64,000 nt of DNA from Klebsiella sp. WP3-W18-ESBL-02 (GTDB lineage Bacteria; Pseudomonadota; Gammaproteobacteria; Enterobacterales; Enterobacteriaceae): contig NZ_AP021972.1 of NCBI RefSeq assembly GCF_014168815.1, positions 806,001 through 870,000 of the forward strand, in the 5' to 3' direction. The number at the start of each line of letters is the position of its first letter. Positions within the stretch are counted from its first letter, which is position 1. Of the stretch, positions 34,921 through 43,984 are shown one piece after another. The position numbers were made by a program, and so were the translations under genes. The notes beneath the pieces are model-generated. The model did no database searches. It was not told the DNA's origin and saw only the letters and a program-made list of their open reading frames with translations.

Positions 34921-35868
34921 TTATTTTTGCAGACGTTTTTCGATGGCGTCCATCAGCATACCGGTGATAGAAATCGGATATTCCGCTTCAATTTCCCGCA
35001 CGCAGGTTGGGCTGGTGACGTTAATTTCCGTCAGACGATCGCCGATAATATCCAGACCGACGAAGATAAGCCCTTTCTCCTTCAGCGTCGGGCCGACTTT
35101 ACGGGCGATAGCCCAGTCGCTCTCGCTTAACGGGCGCGGCTCGCCGCGGCCGCCGGCGGCCAGGTTACCGCGGGTTTCGCCACCCTGCGGAATACGCGCG
35201 AGGCAGTACGGTACCGGCTCACCGTCGATCACCAGCACGCGTTTGTCGCCGTCTTTAATTGCCGGCAGGTAGTTCTGCGCCATGCAGTAGCGGCTGCCAA
35301 GCTCGGTCAGGGTTTCGGCAATGACGCCAATGTTCGGATCGCCTTCCTTCACGCGGAAGATTGAGGCGCCGCCCATGCCGTCCAGCGGCTTCATGATGAT
35401 GTCACCGTGTTTTTCCCAGAACGCTTTCAGCTGGGCTTTATTACGGGTGACCAGCGTTTCCGGCGTCAGGTCGGCGAACCACGCGGTGAACAGCTTCTCG
35501 TTACAGTCGCGCAGGCTCTGCGGCTTGTTGACGATCAGCGTACCTTTCTCTTCAGCGCGCTCAAGAATATAGGTGGCATAGATGAATTCGGTGTCGAATG
35601 GCGGATCCTTACGCATCAGAATCACGTCGAGATCGGCGAGCTTAATTTCCTGCTCATGACCGAATTCGTACCATTTGTCGTAGTTCTGCTCGACGCTCAG
35701 CAGACGCGTACGGGCGTGCGACTCGCCGTTGATCAGATACAGATCGTTCATCTCCATATAGTGGAGTTCGTAGCCGCGACGTTGTGCCTCCAGCAGCATA
35801 GCGAAGCTGGTGTCTTTCTTGATGTTAATGCTTGCGATGGGATCCATCACGATGCCGAGCTTGATCAT
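34921..35868 (-). CDS. gshB: Glutathione synthetase GshB
   Basis: GshB joins gamma-glutamylcysteine and glycine with ATP, the second step of glutathione synthesis. The 315-residue ATP-grasp protein begins MIKLGIVMDPIASINIKKD and has the ATP-binding MKPLDGMGGASIFR. It follows rsmE after 12 bp. Confidence 0.97.
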   Translation of the reverse strand: MIKLGIVMDPIASINIKKDTSFAMLLEAQRRGYELHYMEMNDLYLINGESHARTRLLSVEQNYDKWYEFGHEQEIKLADLDVILMRKDPPFDTEFIYATYILERAEEKGTLIVNKPQSLRDCNEKLFTAWFADLTPETLVTRNKAQLKAFWEKHGDIIMKPLDGMGGASIFRVKEGDPNIGVIAETLTELGSRYCMAQNYLPAIKDGDKRVLVIDGEPVPYCLARIPQGGETRGNLAAGGRGEPRPLSESDWAIARKVGPTLKEKGLIFVGLDIIGDRLTEINVTSPTCVREIEAEYPISITGMLMDAIEKRLQK

Positions 35869-35880
35869 TATTGTTCTCCT

Positions 35881-36612
35881 TTAACCCAGGTCGCCAAAGC
35901 GCACCTGCAGTGCGGTAATGGCGGTGAGTGCGGTAGTCTCTGTGCGCAGAACGCGAGGCCCTAACAGAATATCAGTAAACTGGTAGCGAGCGGTCATGGC
36001 AATTTCATCGGCGGACAGGCCGCCTTCCGGGCCAATCAACAGGCGTACGCGCTCCACCGGCAGCGGCAGCGTATTGATGCTGGCGCTCGCGCGCGGGTGC
36101 AGGTTGAGCTTCAGCGCATCATCTTGCTCGGCGCACCAGTCTTCAACGTCCATTGCCGGGCGAATTTCCGGCACGACGTTACGGCCGCACTGCTCGCAGG
36201 CGGCGATGGCGATCTTCTGCCACTGCTGAATTTTTTTATTCAGGCGTTCGGCGTCCAGTTTAACGCCGCAGCGCTCGGAAAAAAGTGGCGTAATGAGGCT
36301 TACACCCAGTTCAATCGATTTCTGGATGGTGAATTCCATTTTATCGCCTCGCGACATCACCTGGCCCAGGTGAATATGGATAGGCGATTCACGATTGTCC
36401 ATCGTCGCGCTCTGGACATCCACCATCACATTTTTCTTGCTGGCGTCGGTAATGACGGCCTCAAACAGCTGGTTACTGCCGTCAAACAGCTGTACGGCCT
36501 GGCCTTTACCCATCCGCAGGACGCGGCCAACGTGGTTGGCGGCATCTTCGCAAAGCGCAATCTGCGCGCCGACGGTAAGAGGTTCCGGGTGGTAGATGCG
36601 AGGGATACGCAT
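35881..36612 (-). CDS. rsmE: 16S rRNA (uracil(1498)-N3)-methyltransferase RsmE
   Basis: RsmE methylates U1498 of 16S rRNA. From the ATG at 36612 there are 243 residues (MRIPRIYHPEPL), as in E. coli; the frame continues to 36669 without need. The SPOUT knot signatures LLIGPEGGLSADEI and LGPRVLRTETTALTAI are present. Confidence 0.97.
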   Translation of the reverse strand: MRIPRIYHPEPLTVGAQIALCEDAANHVGRVLRMGKGQAVQLFDGSNQLFEAVITDASKKNVMVDVQSATMDNRESPIHIHLGQVMSRGDKMEFTIQKSIELGVSLITPLFSERCGVKLDAERLNKKIQQWQKIAIAACEQCGRNVVPEIRPAMDVEDWCAEQDDALKLNLHPRASASINTLPLPVERVRLLIGPEGGLSADEIAMTARYQFTDILLGPRVLRTETTALTAITALQVRFGDLG

Positions 36613-36693
36613 AAGTCTGACTTCCATCTGTGGCTGTATGCCCCCTCCGCCGGGAGAGGGCTGGAGCAAATTAACGATTGTCGCTAGTGTAGG

Positions 36694-37401
36694 TTAGCTC
36701 TTTTGCGCCTGGCAAGCCTGCAGCACATAAGGATTATGATTGCCCTGTACTTTGGCGATGCGCTGGTCGCGTTCGCACTCCCAGGCGCTGACCGGATACA
36801 TTTTATCCCACGCGTTGAACAACTGGGTCTGTTGACGGGAAAGCGTCAGATGATATTGATCGCGCATATAGAAGTAGATACGCGCAATCGCACCGCGTGA
36901 GCGCTCCGGCGGCTCGGCCACTTTTTCTTTGAAATCGACTTTCATCGCGCACTGACCGTACTGGCCCTCGCCGCCGTTCCACTGTCCGTACATAAAGTTA
37001 CCGCGGTCGCCGTTCACCTCGCCCACGGCGGGCTGCAGGTTATGCATATCGCTTTCCATCTTGCGATATTCCGGATCTTTGGCGCAGTTTTTTCTGCCGC
37101 CGTCCTGCCAGCACTGGCGCTGATGGCCAAACTGCCATGCAGGAACGACGTGCTCCCATTCGACGCGGCTGGCGCGGTTCTCATTTTTACGCACTTTGTA
37201 GCCGCACGATTCCAGATCGATAACGCCTTTTTTCCCCTGCCAGTTAATTTTGCAGCCGCAGTAGAAATCGCCGGGGACATCGTTATTGATCTTAACGCCG
37301 GCGCTTTTCGCCTGGGAGAAACTGTTGATCCCTTCGGCCATTACCTGGCCGGAGAGTGCCGCTGCCAGAAACGCGGCGGCTAAAGACACATTACGGTACA
37401 T
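36694..37401 (-). CDS. endA: DNA-specific endonuclease I
   Basis: This periplasmic nuclease has a signal peptide (MYRNVSLAAAFLAAALSGQVMA) and 235 residues from the ATG at 37401. The His-Me finger motif is in ASRVEWEHVVPAWQFG, with the metal Asn in GDRGNFMYGQWNGGEG. The reading frame upstream of 37401 is leader. Confidence 0.96.
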   Translation of the reverse strand: MYRNVSLAAAFLAAALSGQVMAEGINSFSQAKSAGVKINNDVPGDFYCGCKINWQGKKGVIDLESCGYKVRKNENRASRVEWEHVVPAWQFGHQRQCWQDGGRKNCAKDPEYRKMESDMHNLQPAVGEVNGDRGNFMYGQWNGGEGQYGQCAMKVDFKEKVAEPPERSRGAIARIYFYMRDQYHLTLSRQQTQLFNAWDKMYPVSAWECERDQRIAKVQGNHNPYVLQACQAQKS

Positions 37402-37495
37402 CACGAACTCCATCTCAAAACGAGCCCGCAACGTAACGAATGTGGTTGTCAGATGCAATCAGTTAGAGCGGAAAACTTCCTGTTATTTCCGATGG

Positions 37496-37996
37496 TTACA
37501 TTTCTGCAACTAATGGCTCGCCGCAGTGTACACAGCGGTAGGTGGCTTCACCACGCAGCACGCGGTTATGCCGACGCACGGTGAGCTGGTGCTGCTGGCA
37601 GCGGCAGCGGTAGGGGAAGGTATTTTTGCGCACGGACTCCAGTTCGAACTGATGGGTACGACGTGCCGGTACGCCGAGCACGCTTTCCATCATCCACTTC
37701 CACTCTTTGCCGTGCGGCGCAACGCGGCCAAAGTGTTTCCAGACCAGCAGGTGCGCCAGCTCGTGCGGCACCACTTCATCAATAAACGCCTGCTGATTTT
37801 CCTGTAACAACACCGGATTGAGGCGAATTTCATACTGCTGAAGCCAGGCGGTGCCCGCCGACGTACCGCGCTGCTGGTAAACCAGCTTTGGCTCCGGGTA
37901 ATTGCGGCCCAGCGCCTGGTTGGCCTGAGCGAGTTTTTCTCGCAGGCTGCGCATGATGTTTTGCTGGATTGCGATAGGAATTCGAGGGGTTTTCAT
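37496..37996 (-). CDS. sprT: SprT family zinc protein
   Basis: The 166-residue protein has the zinc-metallopeptidase motif VPHELAHLLVW and a C-terminal zinc ribbon (CRCQQH and CVHCGE). It is a SprT-like protein without signal peptide; the cellular role is unclear. Confidence 0.94.
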   Translation of the reverse strand: MKTPRIPIAIQQNIMRSLREKLAQANQALGRNYPEPKLVYQQRGTSAGTAWLQQYEIRLNPVLLQENQQAFIDEVVPHELAHLLVWKHFGRVAPHGKEWKWMMESVLGVPARRTHQFELESVRKNTFPYRCRCQQHQLTVRRHNRVLRGEATYRCVHCGEPLVAEM

Positions 37997-38039
37997 AACG
38001 GCTGAGAATAGAGCGAGAAGCGGGGGGGCGCAAGAAGAA

Positions 38040-38063
38040 GCTTCCCCCCTGGCGGGAGGAAGC
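38040..38063 (-). terminator. Hairpin after galP
   Basis: GCTTCCCCCC and GGGAGGAAGC form an imperfect 10-bp stem ten bp beyond the galP stop. On the minus strand TTCTTCTT follows. Confidence 0.5.
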
Positions 38064-38073
38064 GTTGTTCAGG

Positions 38074-39468
38074 TTAGTCGCGAGCGCCAATTTCGCGCAG
38101 CGGACGGCCCTGCATCAGGTTACGTTCAATGTGTTCCAGAGAGACGTTTTTGGTTTCCGGAATCAGCCACAGGGTCAGGAAGATGAACAGTACGTTCAGA
38201 CCGCCGTAAACCCAGAAGGTGTTGGCGCTGCCGAGTGAGTTCAGCATGGTCAGGAAGGTGGCGCCGACGATCATGTTCGCAATCCAGTTGGTGGCGGTAG
38301 AGCAGGTGATACCGAAATCACGGCCTTTCAGCGGCTGGATTTCAGAACACAGTACCCAAATCAGCGGACCGGCGCTCATCGCAAAGCCGACGATAAACAT
38401 CAACAGCATCAGGACGGCGACGTACTGCGCCACTGCTGAGTGGATGCCGACGTGCATCATTGAGCCCAGTACGCCCATACCGACGGCCATAACGATAAAG
38501 CCCAGAATAAGGGTTGGCTTACGACCCCAACGGTCAACCAGACCGATGGCGATAAAGGTGGCCAGCACGTTGGTCAGGCCGACGATGACCGTCCCCCACA
38601 TCTGTTCGGTGGTGTTGGTGTAGCCCGCCAGTTCAAAGATTTTCGGCGCGTAGTACATGATGACGTTCATGCCGGTGAACTGCTGCATCACCTGCAGCAG
38701 TACGCCGAGGAACACCGCGCGACGGAAGTTGCTGTTTTCTTTGAATAACGCCCAACCGCTCTGTTTTACCTTCAGGCTTTCACGAATTTCATCAAGCTCA
38801 CGTTTGGCCTCGGCGCTGGTATCACGCAGACGCATCAGCACACGTTCAGCGTCGTTAAAGCGTCGTTTCGCGGCGAACCAACGCGGGCTGTCCGGCAGGA
38901 AGATCACGCCGATCAGCAGCAGAATCGCCGGAATGATGATAACGCCTAGCATCCAGCGCCATGCGCCGCTGTAGCTGAATGCGGTATCCGACAGGTACGC
39001 GCCGAGAATCCCGATGGTGATCATCAGTTGGTACATGGAAATCATGCTGCCGCGGATTTTTTCCGGTGCAATTTCAGACAGGTACAGCGGCGCGGTGTAA
39101 GAGGCCACGCCCACCGCCAGCCCCAGCAGAACGCGGGAAATCAGCAGTACTTCAACGTTTGGCGCGGCGGCGGAGAATAGCGAACCGGCAACGAACAGGA
39201 TCGCCCCGATCATCAGGCTTTTTTTACGGCCCAGCTTGAAGGAGAGCCAGCCGCTGCCGACGGCGCCGACGGCGGCGCCGAACATCATGGAGCTGACAAC
39301 CCATTCCTGCGTATGCGAGCTCAGCTGAAAATCGGTCGTAATAAACGGTAGGGCACCGGCAATAACGCCGATATCAAGGCCGAACAGCAGTCCGGCCAGC
39401 GCCGCCAGGAAGCAGACAAAGAAGGTCATTGTCTTGTTCGAGCGACCCTGTTTTTTATTGTTAGGCAT
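38074..39468 (-). CDS. galP: Galactose:proton symporter GalP
   Basis: This inner-membrane sugar porter takes up galactose and glucose with H+. From ATG 39468 it has 464 residues (MPNNKKQGRSNKTMTFF), as in E. coli. Twelve helices and sugar-porter signatures are seen: GRKKS, LPDSPRW, QQFTGMNVIMYYAP, DRWGRKPT and PETK. CRP and GalR/GalS-like sites stand upstream. Confidence 0.97.
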   Translation of the reverse strand: MPNNKKQGRSNKTMTFFVCFLAALAGLLFGLDIGVIAGALPFITTDFQLSSHTQEWVVSSMMFGAAVGAVGSGWLSFKLGRKKSLMIGAILFVAGSLFSAAAPNVEVLLISRVLLGLAVGVASYTAPLYLSEIAPEKIRGSMISMYQLMITIGILGAYLSDTAFSYSGAWRWMLGVIIIPAILLLIGVIFLPDSPRWFAAKRRFNDAERVLMRLRDTSAEAKRELDEIRESLKVKQSGWALFKENSNFRRAVFLGVLLQVMQQFTGMNVIMYYAPKIFELAGYTNTTEQMWGTVIVGLTNVLATFIAIGLVDRWGRKPTLILGFIVMAVGMGVLGSMMHVGIHSAVAQYVAVLMLLMFIVGFAMSAGPLIWVLCSEIQPLKGRDFGITCSTATNWIANMIVGATFLTMLNSLGSANTFWVYGGLNVLFIFLTLWLIPETKNVSLEHIERNLMQGRPLREIGARD

Positions 39469-39533
39469 GATGCTCTCCAAATGAGTCATTGATTCTATCG
39501 ATGCTTAGGGTAGGAGACTGTGAGGTAAAAAAA

Positions 39534-39549
39534 TGTGATAACAATCACG
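39534..39549. promoter_or_regulatory. CRP site of galP
   Basis: TGTGA-TAACAA-TCACG fits the CRP consensus in 9 of 10 key bases. It lies 66 bp before galP and next to a gal operator. Confidence 0.7.
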
Positions 39550-39552
39550 ACT

Positions 39553-39568
39553 GTGTAATCGGTTACAC
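39553..39568. promoter_or_regulatory. Gal operator 1 (GalR/GalS)
   Basis: GTGTAATCGGTTACAC fits the GalR/GalS consensus GTGNAANCGNTTNCAC in full and is almost a perfect palindrome. Confidence 0.75.
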
Positions 39569-39735
39569 TGGTGTTTGTGTTATTTAATGGTTAAATTTAA
39601 ATAAAATCATAACGATATATTTGGTTTGGTTGAGGCGAAAATCACGATAATAAGATTTTACTGAAACACAGCACAATAAAATGAAAGACTGTTTCATTGA
39701 GGGTATTGAGGGCTTTGCTAGCCATGGGTATGTGT

Positions 39736-39751
39736 GTGTAATCGCTTTCAT
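39736..39751. promoter_or_regulatory. Gal operator 2 (GalR/GalS)
   Basis: GTGTAATCGCTTTCAT differs from the consensus only in the last base. It is 183 bp from operator 1, a spacing that would allow DNA looping. Confidence 0.6.
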
Positions 39752-39801
39752 TAAATTGTCTGAGAATGTAACCGAGCGTACGGTATGCAGGTTACAGACA
39801 T

Positions 39802-39826
39802 AAAAAAAGCCAGCGCGAGGCTGGCT
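39802..39826 (-). terminator. Terminator of metK
   Basis: On the minus strand AGCCAGC pairs with GCTGGCT, followed by TTTTTTT, about 20 bp past the metK stop. Confidence 0.85.
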
Positions 39827-39847
39827 TCTGGAAAAGGGGGGCTGGGA

Positions 39848-41002
39848 TTATTTCAGACCGGCTGCTTCGCGCAGCTGCGCGGCTTTGTCGGTTTTTTCCC
39901 ACGGGAAGGTTTCGCGACCGAAGTGACCGTACGCAGCCGTCTCTTTGTAGATCGGGTGCAGCAGGTCCAGCATCTGAATCAGGCCGTATGGACGCAGGTC
40001 GAAGAACTCGCGTACCAGCCCAATCAGCTGTTCTGCAGGCACTTTCTCGGTACCGAAGGTTTCCACCATAATGGAGGTCGGTTCTGCTACGCCGATAGCG
40101 TAAGAAACCTGAATCTCACAGCGATCAGCCAGGCCAGCCGCAACGATGTTTTTTGCCACATAGCGTGCGGCATAGGCTGCGGAACGGTCCACTTTTGATG
40201 GATCTTTACCGGAGAACGCGCCGCCGCCGTGGCGAGCCATGCCGCCGTAGGTATCAACGATAATTTTACGACCGGTCAGGCCGCAGTCGCCCATTGGGCC
40301 ACCGATAACAAAACGGCCGGTCGGGTTGATAAAGAATTTGGTTGACGCATTCAGCCATTCGGTCGGCAGAACCGGCTTGATGATCTCTTCCATCACCGCT
40401 TCCTGCAGTGATTTTTGATCAATGCTTTCAGCATGCTGGGTTGACAGGACTACCGCATCAATACCGACCACTTTACCGTCGTCGTACTGGAAGGTAACCT
40501 GGCTTTTCGCGTCCGGGCGCAGCCACGGCAGGGTGCCGTTTTTACGCACTTCTGCCTGACGCTGCACCAGACGGTGGGCGTAGGTGATTGGCGCTGGCAT
40601 CAGCACGTCGGTTTCGTTGGTGGCATAGCCAAACATCAGGCCCTGGTCGCCCGCGCCCTGTTCCAGCGGATCGGCACGGTCAACGCCCTGGTTGATGTCT
40701 GGAGACTGCTTGCCAATCGCGCTCAGTACGGCACAAGAGTTGGCATCAAAGCCCATATCAGAATGCACATAGCCAATTTCGCGAACGGTGTTACGGGTGA
40801 TCTCTTCGATATCAACCCATGCGCTGGTGGTGATTTCACCGCCGACCAGCACCATACCGGTTTTGACGTAGGTTTCACACGCTACGCGGGCTTTCGGATC
40901 CTGCTCGAGGATGGCGTCCAGCACGGCGTCGGAAATTTGGTCTGCGATTTTGTCAGGATGCCCTTCAGATACAGACTCGGACGTAAAAAGGTGTTTTGCC
41001 AT
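39848..41002 (-). CDS. metK: S-adenosylmethionine synthetase MetK
   Basis: MetK makes SAM from methionine and ATP. From the ATG at 41002 (MAKHLFTSESVSEGHPDKIA) there are 384 residues, the standard length. The methionine loop and ATP motifs GAGDQGLMFGYATNET and GGGAFSGKDPSKVDRSAAY are present. Candidate MetJ boxes lie about 75-90 bp upstream. Confidence 0.98.
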   Translation of the reverse strand: MAKHLFTSESVSEGHPDKIADQISDAVLDAILEQDPKARVACETYVKTGMVLVGGEITTSAWVDIEEITRNTVREIGYVHSDMGFDANSCAVLSAIGKQSPDINQGVDRADPLEQGAGDQGLMFGYATNETDVLMPAPITYAHRLVQRQAEVRKNGTLPWLRPDAKSQVTFQYDDGKVVGIDAVVLSTQHAESIDQKSLQEAVMEEIIKPVLPTEWLNASTKFFINPTGRFVIGGPMGDCGLTGRKIIVDTYGGMARHGGGAFSGKDPSKVDRSAAYAARYVAKNIVAAGLADRCEIQVSYAIGVAEPTSIMVETFGTEKVPAEQLIGLVREFFDLRPYGLIQMLDLLHPIYKETAAYGHFGRETFPWEKTDKAAQLREAAGLK

Positions 41003-41652
41003 ATTAAATTTCACCCAATAGGAATTTGGTTAGCTCAAACTGTTGTGCTGCATAGTCACGGTGGCGGATTATACCACAGACGAATAGATGACTGTCACTG
41101 GCAGTCTGAGTGTTAATCGGTATAGATGGATTAACATCTGGATGGCTATTCTAGGTTACTTCTTCACCTCTTTGCCAGTTTTTTTTGATTGGGCTCCCAT
41201 TCTGCTGCTCAATGAGATGGAAATTTTTCCTGACAGTGTTGGCAATGCCCACATTTATATTTTGCTTTTTGGGTGGGTTCTCGGTATAAAACGCCGCGCG
41301 CGGCTCATACCAAAAAGCACACGACGTTTTCCTCGTGTCGCCACTTCCAGCCGGGCTAAAACACTGCTTTGGCTTAAAGGTTCGTCTTACGAGGCGGCCG
41401 TGGAGGTGATACGAGATAATGAACCGTTGTATTCTGCTGATTCTATCGTGCCGTCCTGGCGCGAGCATGTTCCCCGCAACCCCCATTTCTACTTTGCATA
41501 CCAGCCGATGTTATACCCATTTCGGCGCTTCTCAGGACTCCAGAGCCGGTAGGTAACGGAAGACTGAACAAGGGCGCTCTTGTTACGGCAAGGGTTTTCT
41601 CGTGGTTTCGCTGAACCGTCATACCGGGTTCAGGTGCGTGTTTTACAATGAT
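41003..41652 (+). other. metK-yqgB intergenic region
   Basis: A 650-bp stretch without a certain gene. It holds the metK promoter region and that of yqgB-speA. One open frame at 41088-41552 (+, 154 codons) would encode a protein with two possible membrane segments near its N-terminus, but it starts inside the MetJ-box region, has no clear ribosome-binding site and matches nothing I know; it is probably not a gene. E. coli has the small membrane-protein gene yqgD in this gap; I could not identify a homologue with confidence. Confidence 0.35.
41078..41093. promoter_or_regulatory. Candidate MetJ boxes of metK
   Basis: Two adjacent octamers, AGACGAAT and AGATGACT, each match the met box AGACGTCT in six of eight positions; weaker repeats continue to the right. 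They lie next to ATTATACC, a possible -10 region of metK. Confidence 0.45.
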
Positions 41653-41784
41653 ATGAATAAGAAACCGGTCGCACAGTCGGCGCGTCAGCATGTTCTGCTG
41701 TCTCGGCGGGCTGTTTATGGGTTGTTATCGCAACGTTACGCTGCGATAGTAGTTAACTGTTTTACACTTGGTATAAATAATTGA
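41653..41784 (+). CDS. yqgB: YqgB small protein
   Basis: The 43-residue protein begins MNKKPVAQSARQHVLL and ends GLLSQRYAAIVVNCFTLGIN. It is like E. coli YqgB, which is of the same length, lies just before speA and has been linked to acid adaptation. The speA start is 8 bp downstream, so the two may be coupled. The frame is open upstream to 41602, but conservation begins here. Confidence 0.85.
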   Translation: MNKKPVAQSARQHVLLSRRAVYGLLSQRYAAIVVNCFTLGINN

Positions 41785-41792
41785 GGTTCGCT

Positions 41793-43769
41793 ATGTCTGA
41801 CGACATTTCATTGGATTCGCCTTCGTCAGCAGGCGAACGCGGTGTACTACGTTCCATGCAGGAGGTTGCGATGAGCTCCCAGGAAGCCAGCAAAATGCTA
41901 CGCACATACAACATTGCCTGGTGGGGCAATAACTACTACGACGTCAACGAACTGGGGCACATCAGCGTCTGCCCGGACCCGGATGTACCAGAAGCGCGCG
42001 TTGACCTCGCCGAGTTGGTAAAAGCCCGTGAAGCGCAGGGGCAGCGTCTGCCTGCACTGTTCTGCTTCCCGCAGATCCTGCAGCATCGTCTGCGTTCGAT
42101 TAACGCCGCGTTCAAACGCGCGCGCGAATCTTACGGCTATAACGGCGACTACTTCCTGGTCTACCCGATTAAGGTGAACCAGCACCGCCGCGTGATTGAG
42201 TCGCTGATCCACTCCGGTGAGCCGCTGGGTCTGGAAGCGGGTTCAAAAGCCGAGCTGATGGCGGTACTGGCGCATGCTGGCATGACCCGCAGCGTGATCG
42301 TCTGTAACGGCTATAAAGACCGTGAATACATTCGTCTGGCGCTGGTGGGCGAGAAGATGGGCCACAAAGTCTATCTGGTCATCGAGAAGATGTCTGAAAT
42401 TGCCATCGTGCTGGAAGAAGCTGAGCGTCTGAACGTGGTGCCGCGCCTTGGCGTGCGTGCGCGTCTGGCCTCTCAGGGCTCTGGTAAATGGCAGTCCTCC
42501 GGCGGCGAAAAATCTAAATTTGGCCTGGCGGCAAACCAGGTACTACAGCTGGTGGAAATTCTGCGCGAGCGTGGCCGTCTGGACAGCATCCAGCTGTTAC
42601 ACTTCCACCTGGGCTCGCAGATGGCGAACATCCGTGATATCGCCACCGGCGTGCGTGAATCCGCCCGTTTCTACGTTGAGCTGCACAAGTTGGGCGTGAA
42701 CATTCAGTGCTTCGACGTGGGCGGCGGCCTGGGCGTGGACTACGAAGGGACCCGCTCACAGTCAGATTGCTCCGTGAACTACGGCCTGAACGAATACGCC
42801 AACAATATCATCTGGGCGATTGGCGATGCCTGTGAAGAGCACGGGCTGCCGCACCCGACGGTGATCACCGAGTCGGGCCGCGCGGTGACCGCGCACCACA
42901 CGGTGCTGGTGTCGAACATTATCGGCGTTGAGCGTAGCGAACACACCGAAGCCACGCCGCCGGCTGACGATGCGCCGCGCGCGCTGCAAAGCATGTGGGA
43001 AACCTGGCAAGAGATGCACGAGCCGGATAACCGCCGCTCGCTGCGTGAATGGCTGCACGACAGCCAGATGGATCTGCATGATGTGCACGTCGGTTACTCT
43101 TCTGGCACCTTCAGCCTGCACGAACGTGCCTGGGCCGAACAGCTTTACCTGAACATGTGTCATGAAGTGCAGAAGCAGCTCGACCCGAGCAACCGTGCGC
43201 ACCGTCCGATTATCGACGAGCTGCAGGAACGTATGGCGGATAAGATCTACGTCAACTTCTCCCTGTTCCAGTCAATGCCGGATGCGTGGGGTATCGATCA
43301 GCTGTTCCCGGTGCTGCCGCTGGAAGGGCTGAACCAGGCGCCGGAGCGCCGCGCGGTGCTGCTGGATATTACCTGTGACTCCGACGGTGCCATCGACCAC
43401 TACGTCGACGGCGACGGGATTGCCACTACTATGCCGATGCCGGAATACGACCCGGAGAACCCGCCGATGCTGGGCTTCTTCATGGTTGGCGCGTATCAGG
43501 AGATCCTCGGCAACATGCACAACCTGTTCGGCGATACCGAAGCGGTGGACGTGTTCGTCTTCCCTGACGGCAGCGTCGAAGTTGAGCTGTCCGATGAGGG
43601 CGATACCGTGGCGGATATGCTGCAGTACGTGCAGCTGGATCCGAACACGCTGCTGACCCAGTTCCGCGATCAGGTGAAAAACACCGATCTCGACGCTGAG
43701 CTGCAACAGCAGTTCCTCGAAGAGTTTGAAGCGGGGCTGTACGGCTATACTTATCTGGAAGACGAGTAA
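41793..43769 (+). CDS. speA: Biosynthetic arginine decarboxylase SpeA
   Basis: SpeA converts arginine to agmatine, the first step of the second route to putrescine. From ATG 41793 there are 658 residues, the same as E. coli. The alanine-racemase-fold PLP domain binds PLP through the Lys of LVYPIKVNQHRR; GGGLGVDYEGT and CDSDGAIDHYVDGDG are further active-site parts. The TTG at 41781 is an unlikely start. Confidence 0.98.
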   Translation: MSDDISLDSPSSAGERGVLRSMQEVAMSSQEASKMLRTYNIAWWGNNYYDVNELGHISVCPDPDVPEARVDLAELVKAREAQGQRLPALFCFPQILQHRLRSINAAFKRARESYGYNGDYFLVYPIKVNQHRRVIESLIHSGEPLGLEAGSKAELMAVLAHAGMTRSVIVCNGYKDREYIRLALVGEKMGHKVYLVIEKMSEIAIVLEEAERLNVVPRLGVRARLASQGSGKWQSSGGEKSKFGLAANQVLQLVEILRERGRLDSIQLLHFHLGSQMANIRDIATGVRESARFYVELHKLGVNIQCFDVGGGLGVDYEGTRSQSDCSVNYGLNEYANNIIWAIGDACEEHGLPHPTVITESGRAVTAHHTVLVSNIIGVERSEHTEATPPADDAPRALQSMWETWQEMHEPDNRRSLREWLHDSQMDLHDVHVGYSSGTFSLHERAWAEQLYLNMCHEVQKQLDPSNRAHRPIIDELQERMADKIYVNFSLFQSMPDAWGIDQLFPVLPLEGLNQAPERRAVLLDITCDSDGAIDHYVDGDGIATTMPMPEYDPENPPMLGFFMVGAYQEILGNMHNLFGDTEAVDVFVFPDGSVEVELSDEGDTVADMLQYVQLDPNTLLTQFRDQVKNTDLDAELQQQFLEEFEAGLYGYTYLEDE

Positions 43770-43777
43770 CGGTAATG

Positions 43778-43843
43778 GCCCGGTGGCGCTGCGCTTACCG
43801 GGCCTACGGTGTAGGCCGGATAAGGCGAAGCCGCCATCCGGCA
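43778..43843. repeat. REP/BIME element
   Basis: GCCCGGTGGCGCTGCGC with TTACCGGGCCTAC is followed by GTAGGCCGGATAAGGCG with AAGCCGCCATCCGGC: two REP units between speA and speB. Confidence 0.85.
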
Positions 43844-43915
43844 TTGACGATGCTAGCTTGAATCCGTACAAAATAACGGCGATAATTTGCCGCAAATATG
43901 CAGATACCAAATCAA

Positions 43916-43958
43916 TCCCTTCCTCGTCGGGCCTAACGACGCGGAGGGGATTTTTTTT
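43916..43958 (+). terminator. Terminator or attenuator between speA and speB
   Basis: CCCTTCCTCGTCG pairs (one bulge) with CGACGCGGAGGG around GGCCTAA, then GATTTTTTTT. It stands only 26 bp before the speB start, so it either ends speA or limits readthrough into speB. Confidence 0.75.
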
Positions 43959-43984
43959 ACAGTGATTTTAAAAGAGGTCAGCAC

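Noticed and set aside
41443..41691. Minus-strand frames between metK and yqgB as a yqgD homologue
   Set aside because: No recognisable membrane segments or start signals; I could not support the assignment.
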